Source: Brenneria bubanii (GTDB lineage Bacteria > Pseudomonadota > Gammaproteobacteria > Enterobacterales > Enterobacteriaceae). From it: a stretch of 47,771 nucleotides of DNA. The notes under the pieces are model-generated. The model searched no databases. It was not told where the DNA came from and saw nothing but the letters and a program-made list of their open reading frames with translations. Below are positions 1 through 9,183 of the stretch, one piece after another. The stretch is from assembly GCF_022378355.1 (NCBI RefSeq), contig NZ_JAKMAJ010000020.1, positions 1 through 47,771 of the forward strand. The letters are read 5' to 3'. How positions within the stretch are numbered: position 1 is the first letter of the stretch; each line of letters begins with the position of its first letter. Both the position numbers and the translations under genes were made by a program.

Positions 1-217
1 ACCACGGGAATATATACGCAGGAAGTTATCGCAACCGTAAGAGAGCAAAAACGTCTGGATATATAGGGTCAAATCCACCCCATTGATACCCCCAACTGAC
101 CGTAGATTTCTGTGAACGTGAGTAGACGAGCAGAGACAATAAGGGCCGTGAAACCGCGTATTATAAGGGTTTAAAGGGTGTTTGAGTAGACTTGGGGAGA
201 CGTTAAAATAGGTAGGA
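1..217. other. flank downstream of tRNA-Thr, possible edge of an integrated element
   Basis: No gene can be called in this stretch. Read on the minus strand, it follows the CCA end of the tRNA-Thr gene directly. It contains a G-rich double motif (GGGGGTATC then ATGGGGTGG, about positions 74-93) that resembles the GGGGGTA repeats often seen between a tRNA attachment site and the start of a P4-type integrase gene. No integrase start can be recognised before the window ends. An integrated island at this tRNA is therefore only a possibility. The 3' end of this tRNA gene (thrW in E. coli) is a known integration site. Confidence 0.3.
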
Positions 218-293
218 TGGTGCCGATAATAGGAGTCGAACCTACGACCTTCGCATTACGAATGCGCTGCTCTACCAACTGAGCTATATCGGC
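218..293 (-). tRNA. thrW: tRNA-Thr (anticodon CGT)
   Basis: The reverse complement folds as a standard 76-nt tRNA. The acceptor stem starts GCCGATA, the D arm is AGCTCAGTTGGTAGAGC, the anticodon loop TTCGTAA gives anticodon CGT, the T arm contains GGTTCGACTCC, and CCA is encoded. It lies just downstream of proA on the same strand, the position of thrW in E. coli. Confidence 0.97.
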
Positions 294-412
294 GTTGTGA
301 TCGTCTTGGCGAATGCATGACGATGAACTACGGGGTGACAAACTATTGAAAATGAGGGAGCAAGTCAAGCCCTTGGCTACCGTCTGCTGGTTTTATAATC
401 GCTGCGTTGACG

Positions 413-459
413 ATAGGGATTCTCTGATAATTATCTACGCTAACAACAGAGATCCCTAT
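413..459. terminator. inverted repeat between proA and tRNA-Thr
   Basis: Arms ATAGGGATTCTCTG (413-426) and CAGAGATCCCTAT (447-459) pair with one bulged base around a 20-nt loop. The element sits just past the proA stop codon. There is no clear T run after it, so it may act as an mRNA 3'-end structure or a processing signal separating proBA from the tRNA, not as a classical intrinsic terminator. Confidence 0.35.
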
Positions 460-483
460 AACTTTACGGATTAAGAAACGAGA

Positions 484-1737
484 TTATGGACGAACCAGAT
501 CGTCGCCGTAGCCAATCCATTTGTATGTGGTCAAGGCCTCCAATCCCATCGGGCCGCGCGCATGCAGTTTTTGCGTACTGACGGCCACTTCCGCTCCCAG
601 GCCAAATTGTCCGCCGTCGGTAAAACGGGTGCTGGCATTGACATAAACCGCCGAAGAATCCACTTCACGCACAAAGCGTTCCGCATTACTCAGCGAACGC
701 GTCAGAATCGCGTCAGAATGCTGCGTGCCGTGCTCGCGGATATGTTCGACCGCGTCGTCCAAATCCTTCACCAGCGTAACGTTAAGGTCGTTTGACAGCC
801 ATTCATCATCATAATTGGCCGCCTCCACCGCGACGACCTGCGCCGGCCCCTCGGTCAAGTACGGCATGGCTGAAGCGCTGGCATGTAAGGTTACACCGGC
901 CGTTGCCATTTTTTTGCTCAGCGCGGGCAGGAAGTCAGGCGCAATGCTTTTATTGACCAGCAGCGTTTCCAGGCTGTTGCAGGCGCTGGGGCGTTGTACT
1001 TTGGCGCTTTCAATGACCGTCAACGCCTTATCAAAATCAATGCTTTCATCCGCATAAATATGGCATACGCCGATCCCGCCGGTAATGACCGGGATGGTCG
1101 ACTGTTCGCGGCAGAGCCGATGCAGACCGGCGCCGCCGCGCGGGATCAGCATGTCGACATAGCGATCCAGCTTCAACAGTTGATTCACCAGTTCGCGATC
1201 CGGGCTTTCAATCGCCTGAACCGCCGACGCAGGCAAGCCGCACTGCGCCAGCGCTTTCTGAATCACCTTCACCGTCGCCGCATTGGTGCGATAGGTTTCT
1301 TTCCCGCCGCGCAGGATCACCGCATTGCCGGTTTTCAGGCACAACGAAGCCACATCGATCGTAACGTTGGGGCGCGCTTCGTAAATCACGCCGACCACGC
1401 CGAGCGGCACACGGCGGCGCTCCAGCTTTAAGCCGCTGTCCAGCATGCGCCCATCCATCACCTGCCCCACCGGGTCGGCCAAACGGCATACCTGGCGAAC
1501 ATCGCCGGCAATCGCCGCCAGCCGTTCCGTGGTCAACAGCAGTCTGTCGAGCAGCGCTTCGCTCATGCCGTTTTGCCGCGCCTGCGCCACGTCCTGCTCA
1601 TTGGCCGCCAGAATCTGCGCGCTTTCCAACGCCAGCGAATCCGCAATCGCTTCCAATGCGCGATCTCTCTCGGCGCTACTCAGCACCGACAGTTGATAAG
1701 ACGCCGCTTTCGCCGCTTTGCCCATTTGCTCAAGCAT
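484..1737 (-). CDS. proA: gamma-glutamyl phosphate reductase
   Basis: Second enzyme of proline synthesis from glutamate: the NADPH-dependent reduction of gamma-glutamyl phosphate to glutamate-5-semialdehyde in the cytoplasm. The protein has 417 residues, the usual length. The aldehyde-dehydrogenase-type fold is evident from the segment [20 protein letters not shown] (about 119-138) and the catalytic cysteine C253 in the context RPSACNSLE. The ATG is preceded by AAGGAG at good spacing. proB lies 10 bp upstream, so the two genes form the usual proBA operon. Product channelling between ProB and ProA is known for the family. Nothing unusual is seen in the protein. Confidence 0.98.
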   Translation of the reverse strand: MLEQMGKAAKAASYQLSVLSSAERDRALEAIADSLALESAQILAANEQDVAQARQNGMSEALLDRLLLTTERLAAIAGDVRQVCRLADPVGQVMDGRMLDSGLKLERRRVPLGVVGVIYEARPNVTIDVASLCLKTGNAVILRGGKETYRTNAATVKVIQKALAQCGLPASAVQAIESPDRELVNQLLKLDRYVDMLIPRGGAGLHRLCREQSTIPVITGGIGVCHIYADESIDFDKALTVIESAKVQRPSACNSLETLLVNKSIAPDFLPALSKKMATAGVTLHASASAMPYLTEGPAQVVAVEAANYDDEWLSNDLNVTLVKDLDDAVEHIREHGTQHSDAILTRSLSNAERFVREVDSSAVYVNASTRFTDGGQFGLGAEVAVSTQKLHARGPMGLEALTTYKWIGYGDDLVRP

Positions 1738-1747
1738 CGCGTACTCC

Positions 1748-2851
1748 TTAATTAATAATCATGTCGTCTCGATGAACCGCCACCGAACCGTACTCATAAC
1801 CGAGAATATCGGCAATCTGCTGGGAATGATGTCCGGCAATCATACGCAGCGCATCGCTATTGTAGCGGGTTACGGCATGAGCCAAATCACGCCCGGTCAG
1901 GCTGCGGATTCGAATGACTTCACCACGGGAAAAATCGCCCGTCACCTCGCGGATACCTGTCGGCAATAATGAACTGCCGCGTTCAAGGATCGCCGACAAC
2001 GCGCCGTCATCCACCGTAATTTCACCGGCCGGCGGGGCGCCGAAAATCCAGCGCTTACGTTTTTCCAGCGGCGCTTCCAGCGCATGGAAACGCGTACCAA
2101 CCGAGACATCCGCGATAACATCGCCGATAACGCCCGGTTTGTTGCCCGCGGCAATCACTACATCGATGCCGGCTCGGCAGGCGACGTCGGCCGCCTGAAG
2201 TTTGGTCGACATGCCGCCGGTGCCCAAGCCGGAAACGCTGTCGCCAGCCACGCTGCGCAACGCATCGTTAATACCGGTGACTTCACGAATGAGCTCGGCA
2301 TCCGGGTGCTTACGCGGATCGGCGGTAAATAATCCCGCCTGATCGGTCAGCAGCAATAGCTTATCCGCGTCAGCCAGAATCGCCGCCAGCGCGGAGAGGT
2401 TATCGTTATCGCCAACTTTGATTTCCAACGTCGCCACCGCATCATTTTCATTGATAACGGGAACGATTTGATTATCCAGCAACGCCCGCATGGTATCGCG
2501 CGCGTTGAGAAAACGTTCGCGATCCTCCAGATCGGCGCGAGTCAGCAACATCTGTCCGATGTGGATACCATAGATGGAAAACAACTGCTCCCATAGCTGA
2601 ATCAACCGACTCTGCCCTACCGCGGCCAGCAGTTGTTTGGAAGCAATGGTGGCCGGCAATTCCGGATAACCCAGATGTTCTCGACCGGCGGCTATCGCGC
2701 CAGACGTAACGATAACAATCCGGTGCCCTGCCGCATGCTGCTGCGCGCACTGGCGCACCAGCTCGACAATGTGAGCACGATTAAGGCGGCGTGAACCGCC
2801 GGTCAGCACGCTGGTGCCAAGTTTCACAACCAAAGTTTGGCTACCGCTCAT
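1748..2851 (-). CDS. proB: glutamate 5-kinase
   Basis: Catalyses ATP-dependent phosphorylation of glutamate to gamma-glutamyl phosphate, the committed and proline-feedback-inhibited step of proline synthesis. The protein has 367 residues. An amino-acid kinase domain fills about residues 1-255 ([13 protein letters not shown] at the N terminus, ENDAVAT and [12 protein letters not shown] further on). A C-terminal PUA domain begins around residue 275 ([14 protein letters not shown]). This matches the E. coli enzyme in size and domain order. It is first in the proBA operon. Its ribosome binding site is weak (GGCAGAAAAATT before ATG). In E. coli phoE lies just upstream; here crl follows after only 126 bp. 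Confidence 0.98.
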   Translation of the reverse strand: MSGSQTLVVKLGTSVLTGGSRRLNRAHIVELVRQCAQQHAAGHRIVIVTSGAIAAGREHLGYPELPATIASKQLLAAVGQSRLIQLWEQLFSIYGIHIGQMLLTRADLEDRERFLNARDTMRALLDNQIVPVINENDAVATLEIKVGDNDNLSALAAILADADKLLLLTDQAGLFTADPRKHPDAELIREVTGINDALRSVAGDSVSGLGTGGMSTKLQAADVACRAGIDVVIAAGNKPGVIGDVIADVSVGTRFHALEAPLEKRKRWIFGAPPAGEITVDDGALSAILERGSSLLPTGIREVTGDFSRGEVIRIRSLTGRDLAHAVTRYNSDALRMIAGHHSQQIADILGYEYGSVAVHRDDMIIN

Positions 2852-2977
2852 AATTTTTCTGCCGTTGAAGTCATCAAAATAGAATAAATAAGAAAAACGT
2901 TGTAACAGGCCGCGCGCATTATGCCAACAGACGCAAGGCGAAAACCCGCGAATAAATCGGGGATCAGGCAGGCAGCA

Positions 2978-3352
2978 TCACGGTCGTGCGGTTAATGAAC
3001 AGACCGGATCCAGGGATTGCAGGAGTTTTTCCAACCGAATATGAAAGGACTCTTTGGTGCTATTCAGCTTATCCATCACTTCTTTGTCTTTGATTTTTTC
3101 TTCACGCCAATTACCGCTTTTATCATAGAGACCAAAGCGATAATGGTAGATAAAGATCTGGTCCTGCGCTTCAAGATCCAGCCACCATCCCCAAAACTCA
3201 CGCTTTTCCGGGGCGGGTTTAACATTGACACATACGGCCAGACAGTCAAAGAAAAAATGGTCGTGCTCACACTGCGCTTCACGTATGTATGGTCCCAGAG
3301 AAGCAAACTTTTTCATCAGTCTGCTTTTCGTATGTCCACTCGGTAACATCAT
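2978..3352 (-). CDS. crl: sigma factor-binding protein Crl
   Basis: Crl binds the stationary-phase sigma factor RpoS and promotes its assembly with core RNA polymerase. The 124-residue product carries the family hallmarks: [14 protein letters not shown] near the N terminus, [16 protein letters not shown] (about 33-48) and [13 protein letters not shown]. The E. coli protein is 133 residues; this one is shorter at its variable C terminus, which is outside the RpoS-binding core. AAGGAG lies about 9 bp before the ATG. It stands between frsA and proB, as in E. coli, apart from the missing phoE. Confidence 0.95.
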   Translation of the reverse strand: MMLPSGHTKSRLMKKFASLGPYIREAQCEHDHFFFDCLAVCVNVKPAPEKREFWGWWLDLEAQDQIFIYHYRFGLYDKSGNWREEKIKDKEVMDKLNSTKESFHIRLEKLLQSLDPVCSLTARP

Positions 3353-3411
3353 TCGGCTATCTCCTTGGTTTGAACATCCTTTGTAGCAGAGTACGGCAAT
3401 TTATCAATCCA

Positions 3412-4662
3412 CTAAGCCAAATTTTGGCCTAACCAATGAGTAATTTGTCGCAACGCCTGATGAAAGTTCTGATAGACCGGTGAAAAATTGATTGACAGCA
3501 ATTTCCCCTGCTGCGATGAATTGACGATCAGCGTCGCCTCTTCTTTCGGGCAAACCAAATCGTTATCCCAGTACCCGGCCAGCATGGGCGTCGGGCAACG
3601 TCGGCCCAGCAATCCCTGCGTTTTCAACGAATAGCGGCCCAGCTCCATTTTCAACGCTTCATCGGTAGAAAAAGGCATGCCCAGTCGACTCGCCAGCACA
3701 TCCATAAACATCCCCGGCACCTGTTGCTGACGTTGCGCATCGCACAGCAGGTGATGCACCACCGGACCAAGACAGGCGACGCCACGCAGACGCTGACTTT
3801 CCAGATACGCCAGGCGCACCGCGATATTGGCGCCGAAACGAAAACCGAATGCGCCGACCCGGCAATGATCCACCCACGGCACATCCGGCAATGCCCGCAA
3901 GACCTGTTGATGCAGAAAGCTGGAATCCTGATGCAGTTTCCAGCGCGAGGAAAAACCGACCGACGGCATATCGATGGTCAGCATCGCCATCCCGGCCGGC
4001 GCCAGATAATCGCAGAACAGACGATAGTAATCGCTTTGCAGCATTTCCAGGCTGCCGCACATCAGTATCGTCGGGAAAGGCGCTTCGCCTTGCGCAGGCA
4101 GATGCAGAAACCCGGTCAGCGAGCCGCCGCCCTCAATCGGGAACGTCAGTTCTTTTAACTCATAGGGGAGAAACTTCGCGGCTTCCTCATAAGCGCGATT
4201 AGCCAGCGTCTGAGCCTGTTCAGCCAGCTCATCGCCTTTAATATGCGGATAGGCCGCGATGCTGTACAGATTAGCGGCATTCAGCCAATAGCGGCCATTC
4301 TGTTTGGCATCCTGATTGTCCGCCGCCCGTTGCTGCCAATCTGCGCCCTGCTTAACCCACTCGTAAATCCAGTTGCCGCTGCGATAGCCGATAACCGTAT
4401 CCAGTAATCGATCGGTGCTTCTTTCCGCCTTGCTGGCGGCGATTCGCGCCAGAACGTCTTCAATGTCCCAGGGCTCGACGCCGCGCCAAATCCACATCAG
4501 CCGGTTCAGTATGCGATACCAGTTACCGGTGTTTTCCCCTTCCAGCGTGGAATGCGTCCTTGATTCGCCCCGCTCGTGACCAGCGCGGTTTACCAGCGTA
4601 GACGTTTCAGGATGCTTAAAGGATGGTTTGAACAGGATTTCGGACAGGTTAGCTTGCGCCAC
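3412..4662 (-). CDS. frsA: FrsA, fermentation-respiration switch protein (alpha/beta hydrolase)
   Basis: The 416-residue protein belongs to the FrsA/DUF1100 family of alpha/beta-hydrolase-like proteins. E. coli FrsA has been linked to the balance of fermentation and respiration through binding of EIIA-Glc, and esterase activity has been reported for the family. Seen here are the family N terminus ([20 protein letters not shown]), an alpha-helical cap region and a hydrolase core from about residue 170 ([20 protein letters not shown]). The nucleophile-elbow position reads GFRFGANIA instead of GxSxG, which is normal for FrsA and argues against a classical serine hydrolase. The start codon is GTG, preceded by GGGAG, and it matches the E. 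coli start. Confidence 0.95.
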   Translation of the reverse strand: MAQANLSEILFKPSFKHPETSTLVNRAGHERGESRTHSTLEGENTGNWYRILNRLMWIWRGVEPWDIEDVLARIAASKAERSTDRLLDTVIGYRSGNWIYEWVKQGADWQQRAADNQDAKQNGRYWLNAANLYSIAAYPHIKGDELAEQAQTLANRAYEEAAKFLPYELKELTFPIEGGGSLTGFLHLPAQGEAPFPTILMCGSLEMLQSDYYRLFCDYLAPAGMAMLTIDMPSVGFSSRWKLHQDSSFLHQQVLRALPDVPWVDHCRVGAFGFRFGANIAVRLAYLESQRLRGVACLGPVVHHLLCDAQRQQQVPGMFMDVLASRLGMPFSTDEALKMELGRYSLKTQGLLGRRCPTPMLAGYWDNDLVCPKEEATLIVNSSQQGKLLSINFSPVYQNFHQALRQITHWLGQNLA

Positions 4663-4832
4663 GGCAGTCTCCCTTTTATGTCAGCGACACTAAACTTTGT
4701 CACGAGTGTAGCGAACTCGCCATAGCGAAGACAAATGACAGCGCGCACAAATCAACACAAGAGCACAGAATCAGCGTAAATCGCTCATCAAGGGAAAATC
4801 TGTATTGCCATAATATCGCTAATGATAAACGA

Positions 4833-4858
4833 CAATGCCCGGTATAAACCGGGCATTG
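4833..4858 (-). terminator. intrinsic terminator-like hairpin after gpt
   Basis: A perfect 11-bp stem (CAATGCCCGGT / ACCGGGCATTG) with a 4-nt loop starts about 20 bp past the gpt stop codon. On the minus strand it is followed by GTCGTTTATCATT, a weak U-rich tail. It most likely ends the gpt transcript before frsA. Confidence 0.65.
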
Positions 4859-4878
4859 GATAAAACGACGGACGATAA

Positions 4879-5337
4879 TCAGCGGTCAGACAGCGGCGGA
4901 ACAAATACCACGCCCATATCCCACGGCTGTTCTATCCAGGTATTCTGCGGAATGTCGACGATATAGTCGTCAACCAATGGCTGACCGGCTGGTTTTGCAA
5001 AAATCGTGACAAAGTGAGCCTTGGGATACATGTCACGGATGGCTTTCGCCGTCCCACCGGTATCAACCAGATCGTCGACGACGATGAAGCCTTCACCATC
5101 ACCCTCTGCGCGCTTGAGCACTTTCATTTCACGCTGGTTATCATGGTCATAGCTAGAGATGCAAACCGTATCGACATGACGGATACCCAGTTCGCGCGCC
5201 AGCAAAGCGCCGGGAACCAAGCCGCCGCGGCTAACGGCGATGATGCCTTTCCATTGTTCGGCAGGCAGTAGGCGCTGTGCCAGTTTGCGGGCATGAATTT
5301 GCAACATATCCCAGGTTACGACGTACTTTTCGCTCAT
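4879..5337 (-). CDS. gpt: xanthine-guanine phosphoribosyltransferase
   Basis: Purine salvage enzyme that transfers the phosphoribosyl group of PRPP to guanine, xanthine and, less well, hypoxanthine. The 152-residue product is the same length as E. coli Gpt and nearly the same sequence. The PRPP-binding motif is [14 protein letters not shown] (about residues 84-97). The early loop [17 protein letters not shown] and the C-terminal [16 protein letters not shown] are also typical. The gene order gpt-frsA-crl-proBA is the conserved enterobacterial one. The ribosome binding site is weak. A TATAAT-like hexamer on the minus strand near 5402-5408 could be its -10 element. Confidence 0.97.
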   Translation of the reverse strand: MSEKYVVTWDMLQIHARKLAQRLLPAEQWKGIIAVSRGGLVPGALLARELGIRHVDTVCISSYDHDNQREMKVLKRAEGDGEGFIVVDDLVDTGGTAKAIRDMYPKAHFVTIFAKPAGQPLVDDYIVDIPQNTWIEQPWDMGVVFVPPLSDR

Positions 5338-5577
5338 AAAATATATCCCAGCCGAATAAAAATGGCTTACGTTGAGTCTGAGGGGGAAAAAGGTTGCGCG
5401 GGATTATAGATACCCAACGACATAAAAACCAGCGTTTCTCCGCCTTATAGCCGCGTTTACTCCGCCTGCACGCAGTCTAAACAAAAATTTGGCGATAACT
5501 AAGTACAAAAAGAGATTGGACGCCTCCGGCGGAAAAATATATTAAATAAAGGCAAGCAACATCAAGCGGAGACGACC

Positions 5578-5931
5578 ATGACCGAATTTTATGTTTTGGT
5601 TCAGGAGCAATCTACCCTGATCGGCACCCTGTTGGTCATTGGGCTGGTTGCGCTGTTTTATGACGAATTGGCCGCCGGTTTTCAGACGCTGTGGAAAAAA
5701 CCTGAAACGTTAGAGGGAATAATCATACGCCGCCGCCACTTTCCCGCGCAAAAAACGCTTACGCTGATTGATAATTTTTACAGCTATATTCCGGTGCATA
5801 CGCTGGAAAGCGAGAAATATGTTCTGGACGTCGAAGCCAATGGACAATGCTATCAGGTGGAAACCAGCGAGATGGCGTTTCGGCGCTTGTCGGTGGGCGA
5901 CAAGGTGACTATCCACCATCAGGCCGGTTAA
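5578..5931 (+). CDS. small single-pass membrane protein of unknown function
   Basis: I do not recognise this 117-residue protein. It has a short N terminus, one hydrophobic segment at about residues 13-28 (STLIGTLLVIGLVALFYDEL), then a soluble part of about 85 residues with alternating hydrophobic residues that looks beta-rich and ends LSVGDKVTIHHQ. The layout (one membrane helix followed by a small beta domain ending in a GD turn) recalls DUF2500-type proteins, but no specific motif supports assignment. The start is supported by AGCGGAGACGACC before ATG and by codon use like that of its neighbours. It stands alone between divergent gpt and pepD, where E. coli has no gene. Confidence 0.75.
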   Translation: MTEFYVLVQEQSTLIGTLLVIGLVALFYDELAAGFQTLWKKPETLEGIIIRRRHFPAQKTLTLIDNFYSYIPVHTLESEKYVLDVEANGQCYQVETSEMAFRRLSVGDKVTIHHQAG

Positions 5932-6398
5932 GTCGTATAATCAGGCGAGGCAGTTGTCTCGCCCCCCCCCATAAAACGCATATCACCGTCCGCCACGCAG
6001 CGACGGTCTGCCGGGCGACGCATCGGCCATATTATTTTCCTATTGCTCTGCTCATTCTGAAGGCTGCCCCACCCGTAATGCTAACCGTTCAACAACTTAA
6101 TCTCACCGCCGTTAGCCTGATTGGCCAAGGGATCGGCGATCCTTGTTCACACCATCTGAGGTTATCCGCAAACGCCACCAGAGCGCAGCCAGCTTCGTTT
6201 TTTAATGGCAACGCCCCCCACCCTCGATGGAAAGTGATATTCTGTCCCGATACGCCATATTAAAACCGATAGATTTCAGGATATCGCCTGATGACAACCT
6301 GAAATAATGAGCGAATCGTTCCAATCGTGATTCACTTTCAACCCGTAGCCCTCCGCGCCAGACGCGAAGACAGGCCTGCTGAAAAGGAGACTTTAATA
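5932..6398. other. intergenic region with a C9 tract, upstream of pepD
   Basis: No gene is supported here. Just past the stop codon of the small membrane protein, GGCGAG and CTCGCC (about 5944-5962) form a short hairpin that runs into nine consecutive C bases (5962-5970). An 8-bp inverted repeat, ATTTCAGG (6273-6280) and CCTGAAAT (6298-6305), lies in what would be the pepD leader. Possible promoter hexamers are not clear enough to assign. Confidence 0.5.
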
Positions 6399-7859
6399 GT
6401 GTCTGAACTGTCTCAACTTGCCCCACAACCGCTGTGGGACATTTTTGCCAAGATCTGTTCCATTCCCCATCCGTCTTACCATGAAGAAGCGCTTGCCGCG
6501 CACATCCTTGAATGGGCAACAGGGCAAGGCATTCATGCCGAGCGCGATCGAGTTGGTAATATTCTGCTGCGTAAAGCGGCGACGCCGGGAATGGAAAATC
6601 GTAAGCCGGTCGTCCTGCAGGCGCATCTGGATATGGTGCCGCAGAAAAATAACGATACTCTGCATGATTTCACTAAAGATCCGATTCAACCGTACATCGA
6701 CGGCGAATGGATAAAGGCGCGCGGCACCACGCTGGGCGCGGACAACGGCATCGGCATGGCGTCCGCGCTGGCGGTGTTGTCCGACAACAGCGTGAAGCAT
6801 GGTCCATTGGAAGTATTGCTGACCATGACCGAGGAGTCGGGTATGGACGGGGCCTTTGGTCTGCAACCGAACTGGTTACAGGGCGAAATTCTGATCAATA
6901 CCGATTCAGAAGAAGAGGGCGAAGTCTATATGGGTTGCGCGGGCGGCGTCGACTTTATTACCCGTCTGCCGTTGACGCGCGAATCCCTGCCTGCCGGTTA
7001 TCAAACGCTGACGCTGACCCTCAAGGGGCTAAAAGGCGGTCACTCAGGCTGCGATATTCATCTGGGGTTGGGCAATGCCAATAAACTGCTGGCGCGTTTC
7101 CTGTTCGAACAGGCCGAAAAGCTGGATATCCGTCTTCTGAACCTGAATGGCGGCACGCTGCGTAACGCTATCCCGCGTGAAGCTTTCGCCACCCTGGCAT
7201 TACCGGCGGCCGATGTCGAAGCCTTCAAGGCGCAAAGCCAGGAATATTTGTCGGTGCTGAAAAACGAGCTGGCCGTGGTGGAGAAAAATCTCACCCTGCT
7301 GGTGGAAACAGCGGATGCCCCCGCACAGGCGCTGACCAAAGACGTCGGCATTCGGCTATTGGCCTTGCTGAACGCCATGCCGAACGGCGTCATCCGCATG
7401 AGCGATGTGGTGAAGGGCGTCGTGGAAACGTCTCTGAATATCGGCGTGGTGACGATGGACGAAAAACAGGCTGAAATTAACTGTCTGATTCGCTCGCTGA
7501 TCGACAGCGGCAAAGATGCCGTGGTCGGCACGCTGACGTCATTGGGTCGGCTGGCCGGCGCCGAGACCACGCCAAAGGGCGGCTACCCCGGCTGGCAACC
7601 CGATGCCGGTTCTCAGGTTATGCAACTGGTGCAAGAAACCTATCAGAAACTGTTTAACAAAACGCCGAACATCATGGTGATTCATGCGGGGCTGGAGTGC
7701 GGGCTGTTTAAAGAACCCTATCCCAACATGGATATGGTTTCCATCGGGCCGACCATTACCGGTCCCCACTCTCCGGACGAACGGGTACATATTGCCAGCG
7801 TCGGCCAGTACTGGCAGTTGCTGACGGCCTTGCTGAAGGCCATTCCTGAAAAAGCCTGA
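6399..7859 (+). CDS. pepD: aminoacyl-histidine dipeptidase (peptidase D)
   Basis: Cytosolic zinc dipeptidase of the M20 family that cleaves Xaa-His dipeptides such as carnosine and other unblocked dipeptides. The product from the GTG at 6399 has 486 residues, as in E. coli. This start is chosen because AAAGGAG precedes it at 9 bp and the sequence SELSQLAPQPLWDIFAKICS then aligns with E. coli PepD; an upstream in-frame ATG at 6327 adds 24 unrelated residues. Metal-ligand motifs include QAHLDMVPQ (about 76-84), GADNGIGMA, TEESGMDG, INTDSEEEGE and, near the C terminus, HAGLECG and GPHSPDE. It is a monocistronic gene with a terminator shared with dinB. Confidence 0.97.
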   Translation: MSELSQLAPQPLWDIFAKICSIPHPSYHEEALAAHILEWATGQGIHAERDRVGNILLRKAATPGMENRKPVVLQAHLDMVPQKNNDTLHDFTKDPIQPYIDGEWIKARGTTLGADNGIGMASALAVLSDNSVKHGPLEVLLTMTEESGMDGAFGLQPNWLQGEILINTDSEEEGEVYMGCAGGVDFITRLPLTRESLPAGYQTLTLTLKGLKGGHSGCDIHLGLGNANKLLARFLFEQAEKLDIRLLNLNGGTLRNAIPREAFATLALPAADVEAFKAQSQEYLSVLKNELAVVEKNLTLLVETADAPAQALTKDVGIRLLALLNAMPNGVIRMSDVVKGVVETSLNIGVVTMDEKQAEINCLIRSLIDSGKDAVVGTLTSLGRLAGAETTPKGGYPGWQPDAGSQVMQLVQETYQKLFNKTPNIMVIHAGLECGLFKEPYPNMDMVSIGPTITGPHSPDERVHIASVGQYWQLLTALLKAIPEKA

Positions 7860-7868
7860 TGACGATAT

Positions 7869-7890
7869 ACGGCTCTGCGGAGCCGTTTAT
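7869..7890 (+). terminator. intrinsic terminator between pepD and dinB
   Basis: The stem ACGGCTC / GAGCCGT with a TGCG loop, followed by TTATTCC, starts 10 bp past the pepD stop codon. It overlaps the dinB stop codon, so both convergent genes end at this structure. Confidence 0.6.
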
Positions 7891-8945
7891 TCCCAGTTCA
7901 ACACCAACTGACGTTCAATCTGCGGATCGAGCAGCGTGACGTGCAGACCCACCAGCCTCACGCCGCGCTCATCTCTCCGCTCCCTCCAGGTTTGCTGCGC
8001 CAGCGTAAGCAGATCCTGCTTGTTCAGTACCGGCCATACGTGCTCCTGCGTAGTCTGACGAAAGTCGTCAAACTTCAGTTTCACCCCTTGCCGCGCAATG
8101 TGCAGATCCGGCTTCACCCGTTTTAAACGTCGCTCAAGTTCCTGATAAAGCTGCTCGATCAAGCCTTCGCACTGGTGCCAGTGGTGGATGTCCTGCGCCA
8201 GCGTCTTCTCGACGCCGACCGACTTACGCAACCGATCCGGCGAAACGGGCCGGTCGTCAATGCCGTGGCAACGCTCCCACAAAACCCGCCCAAACTTACC
8301 AAAGTCTTTTAATAATTCGGCCTGTGGGTGATTGCGCACATCCGCACAGGTCAGCATCCCCTTCTCTTCCAGCCGCTTCGCCGTCACCTTGCCGACGCCC
8401 GGTATCTTGGCCAGCGGCAGCTGCAACAAAAACAAGTCCACCTTGTCCGGAGGGATAACAAACTGACCGTTAGGCTTGTTCAATTCCGAAGCGACCTTGG
8501 CCAGGAATTTGATGGGAGCCACCCCAGCGGAGGCGGTAAGGTTCAGTTCCTCGAAAATAACCTGACGAATTTCGTCCGCAATCAGCGTCGCCGAGCCATT
8601 GCAGTAGGCGCTGTCGCTAACATCCAGATAGGCTTCGTCCAGGGAAAGGGGTTCAATCAGAGACGTATAGCGGGAAAAAATTTCACGGATCTGGCGGGAG
8701 GCGGCTTTATACACCTCCATCCGCCCGGAAAGCAGCGTCAGATGCGGACACAAGCGCAGAGCCGTCGCCGTCGCCATCGCGCTGCGCACCCCATAACGGC
8801 GAGCCGGATAATTGGCGGTGCTGATCACGCCACGGCGATCGGCGCTGCCGCCTATCGCCAGCGGAATATCGCGCAGGCGCGGATTATCACGCATCTCAAT
8901 TGCGGCGTAAAAGCAATCCATATCAACATGAATAATTTTGCGCAT
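7887..8945 (-). CDS. dinB: DNA polymerase IV (Y family, translesion)
   Basis: Error-prone translesion DNA polymerase of the SOS response. The 352-residue protein has the catalytic acidic residues D8 and D103/E104 ([20 protein letters not shown]), a helix-hairpin-helix region ([19 protein letters not shown], about 177-195), a little-finger domain, and the C-terminal beta-clamp-binding peptide RQLVLNW, equivalent to the QLVLGL tail of E. coli Pol IV. The steric-gate position 13 is Tyr where E. coli has Phe; both aromatic residues occur in the family. A LexA box lies 17 bp before the start codon, so SOS induction is expected. The gene converges with pepD. Confidence 0.97.
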   Translation of the reverse strand: MRKIIHVDMDCFYAAIEMRDNPRLRDIPLAIGGSADRRGVISTANYPARRYGVRSAMATATALRLCPHLTLLSGRMEVYKAASRQIREIFSRYTSLIEPLSLDEAYLDVSDSAYCNGSATLIADEIRQVIFEELNLTASAGVAPIKFLAKVASELNKPNGQFVIPPDKVDLFLLQLPLAKIPGVGKVTAKRLEEKGMLTCADVRNHPQAELLKDFGKFGRVLWERCHGIDDRPVSPDRLRKSVGVEKTLAQDIHHWHQCEGLIEQLYQELERRLKRVKPDLHIARQGVKLKFDDFRQTTQEHVWPVLNKQDLLTLAQQTWRERRDERGVRLVGLHVTLLDPQIERQLVLNWE

Positions 8946-8961
8946 ACCCCTCCCCGACCAA

Positions 8962-8977
8962 CTGTATGAATATACAG
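8962..8977. promoter_or_regulatory. LexA (SOS) box upstream of dinB
   Basis: The 16-bp site CTGTATGAATATACAG has the full CTG-N10-CAG frame and a strongly palindromic TAT/ATA core, close to the enterobacterial LexA consensus. It lies 17 bp upstream of the dinB start codon. Confidence 0.9.
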
Positions 8978-9183
8978 CCCCATGCAGCCATAAACAAGTT
9001 AGGACGCAGTAGTTGTCGGCGGCCTTTGGGCTGAATCGATGAAAAACGCGTGGTGCCTAATCGCCGCATGGCGGACGGTGTGATTCTCTTTGTTCTCCTG
9101 CCGGCATTATTGTCGTGTTACCCTTTTTGCTTATCGTCGCTTCAGAGCAAAATCCCATCAGACAGACAAACAAGAGGGGTAGG

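Noticed and set aside
171-368. 65-codon minus-strand frame across the tRNA-Thr gene
   Set aside because: It is the translation of the tRNA gene and its flanks; no ribosome binding site and no family resemblance.
5847-6263. 138-codon plus-strand frame downstream of the small membrane protein
   Set aside because: It starts inside the real gene in another frame and runs through the C9 tract; composition is unlike a protein and no ribosome binding site is present.
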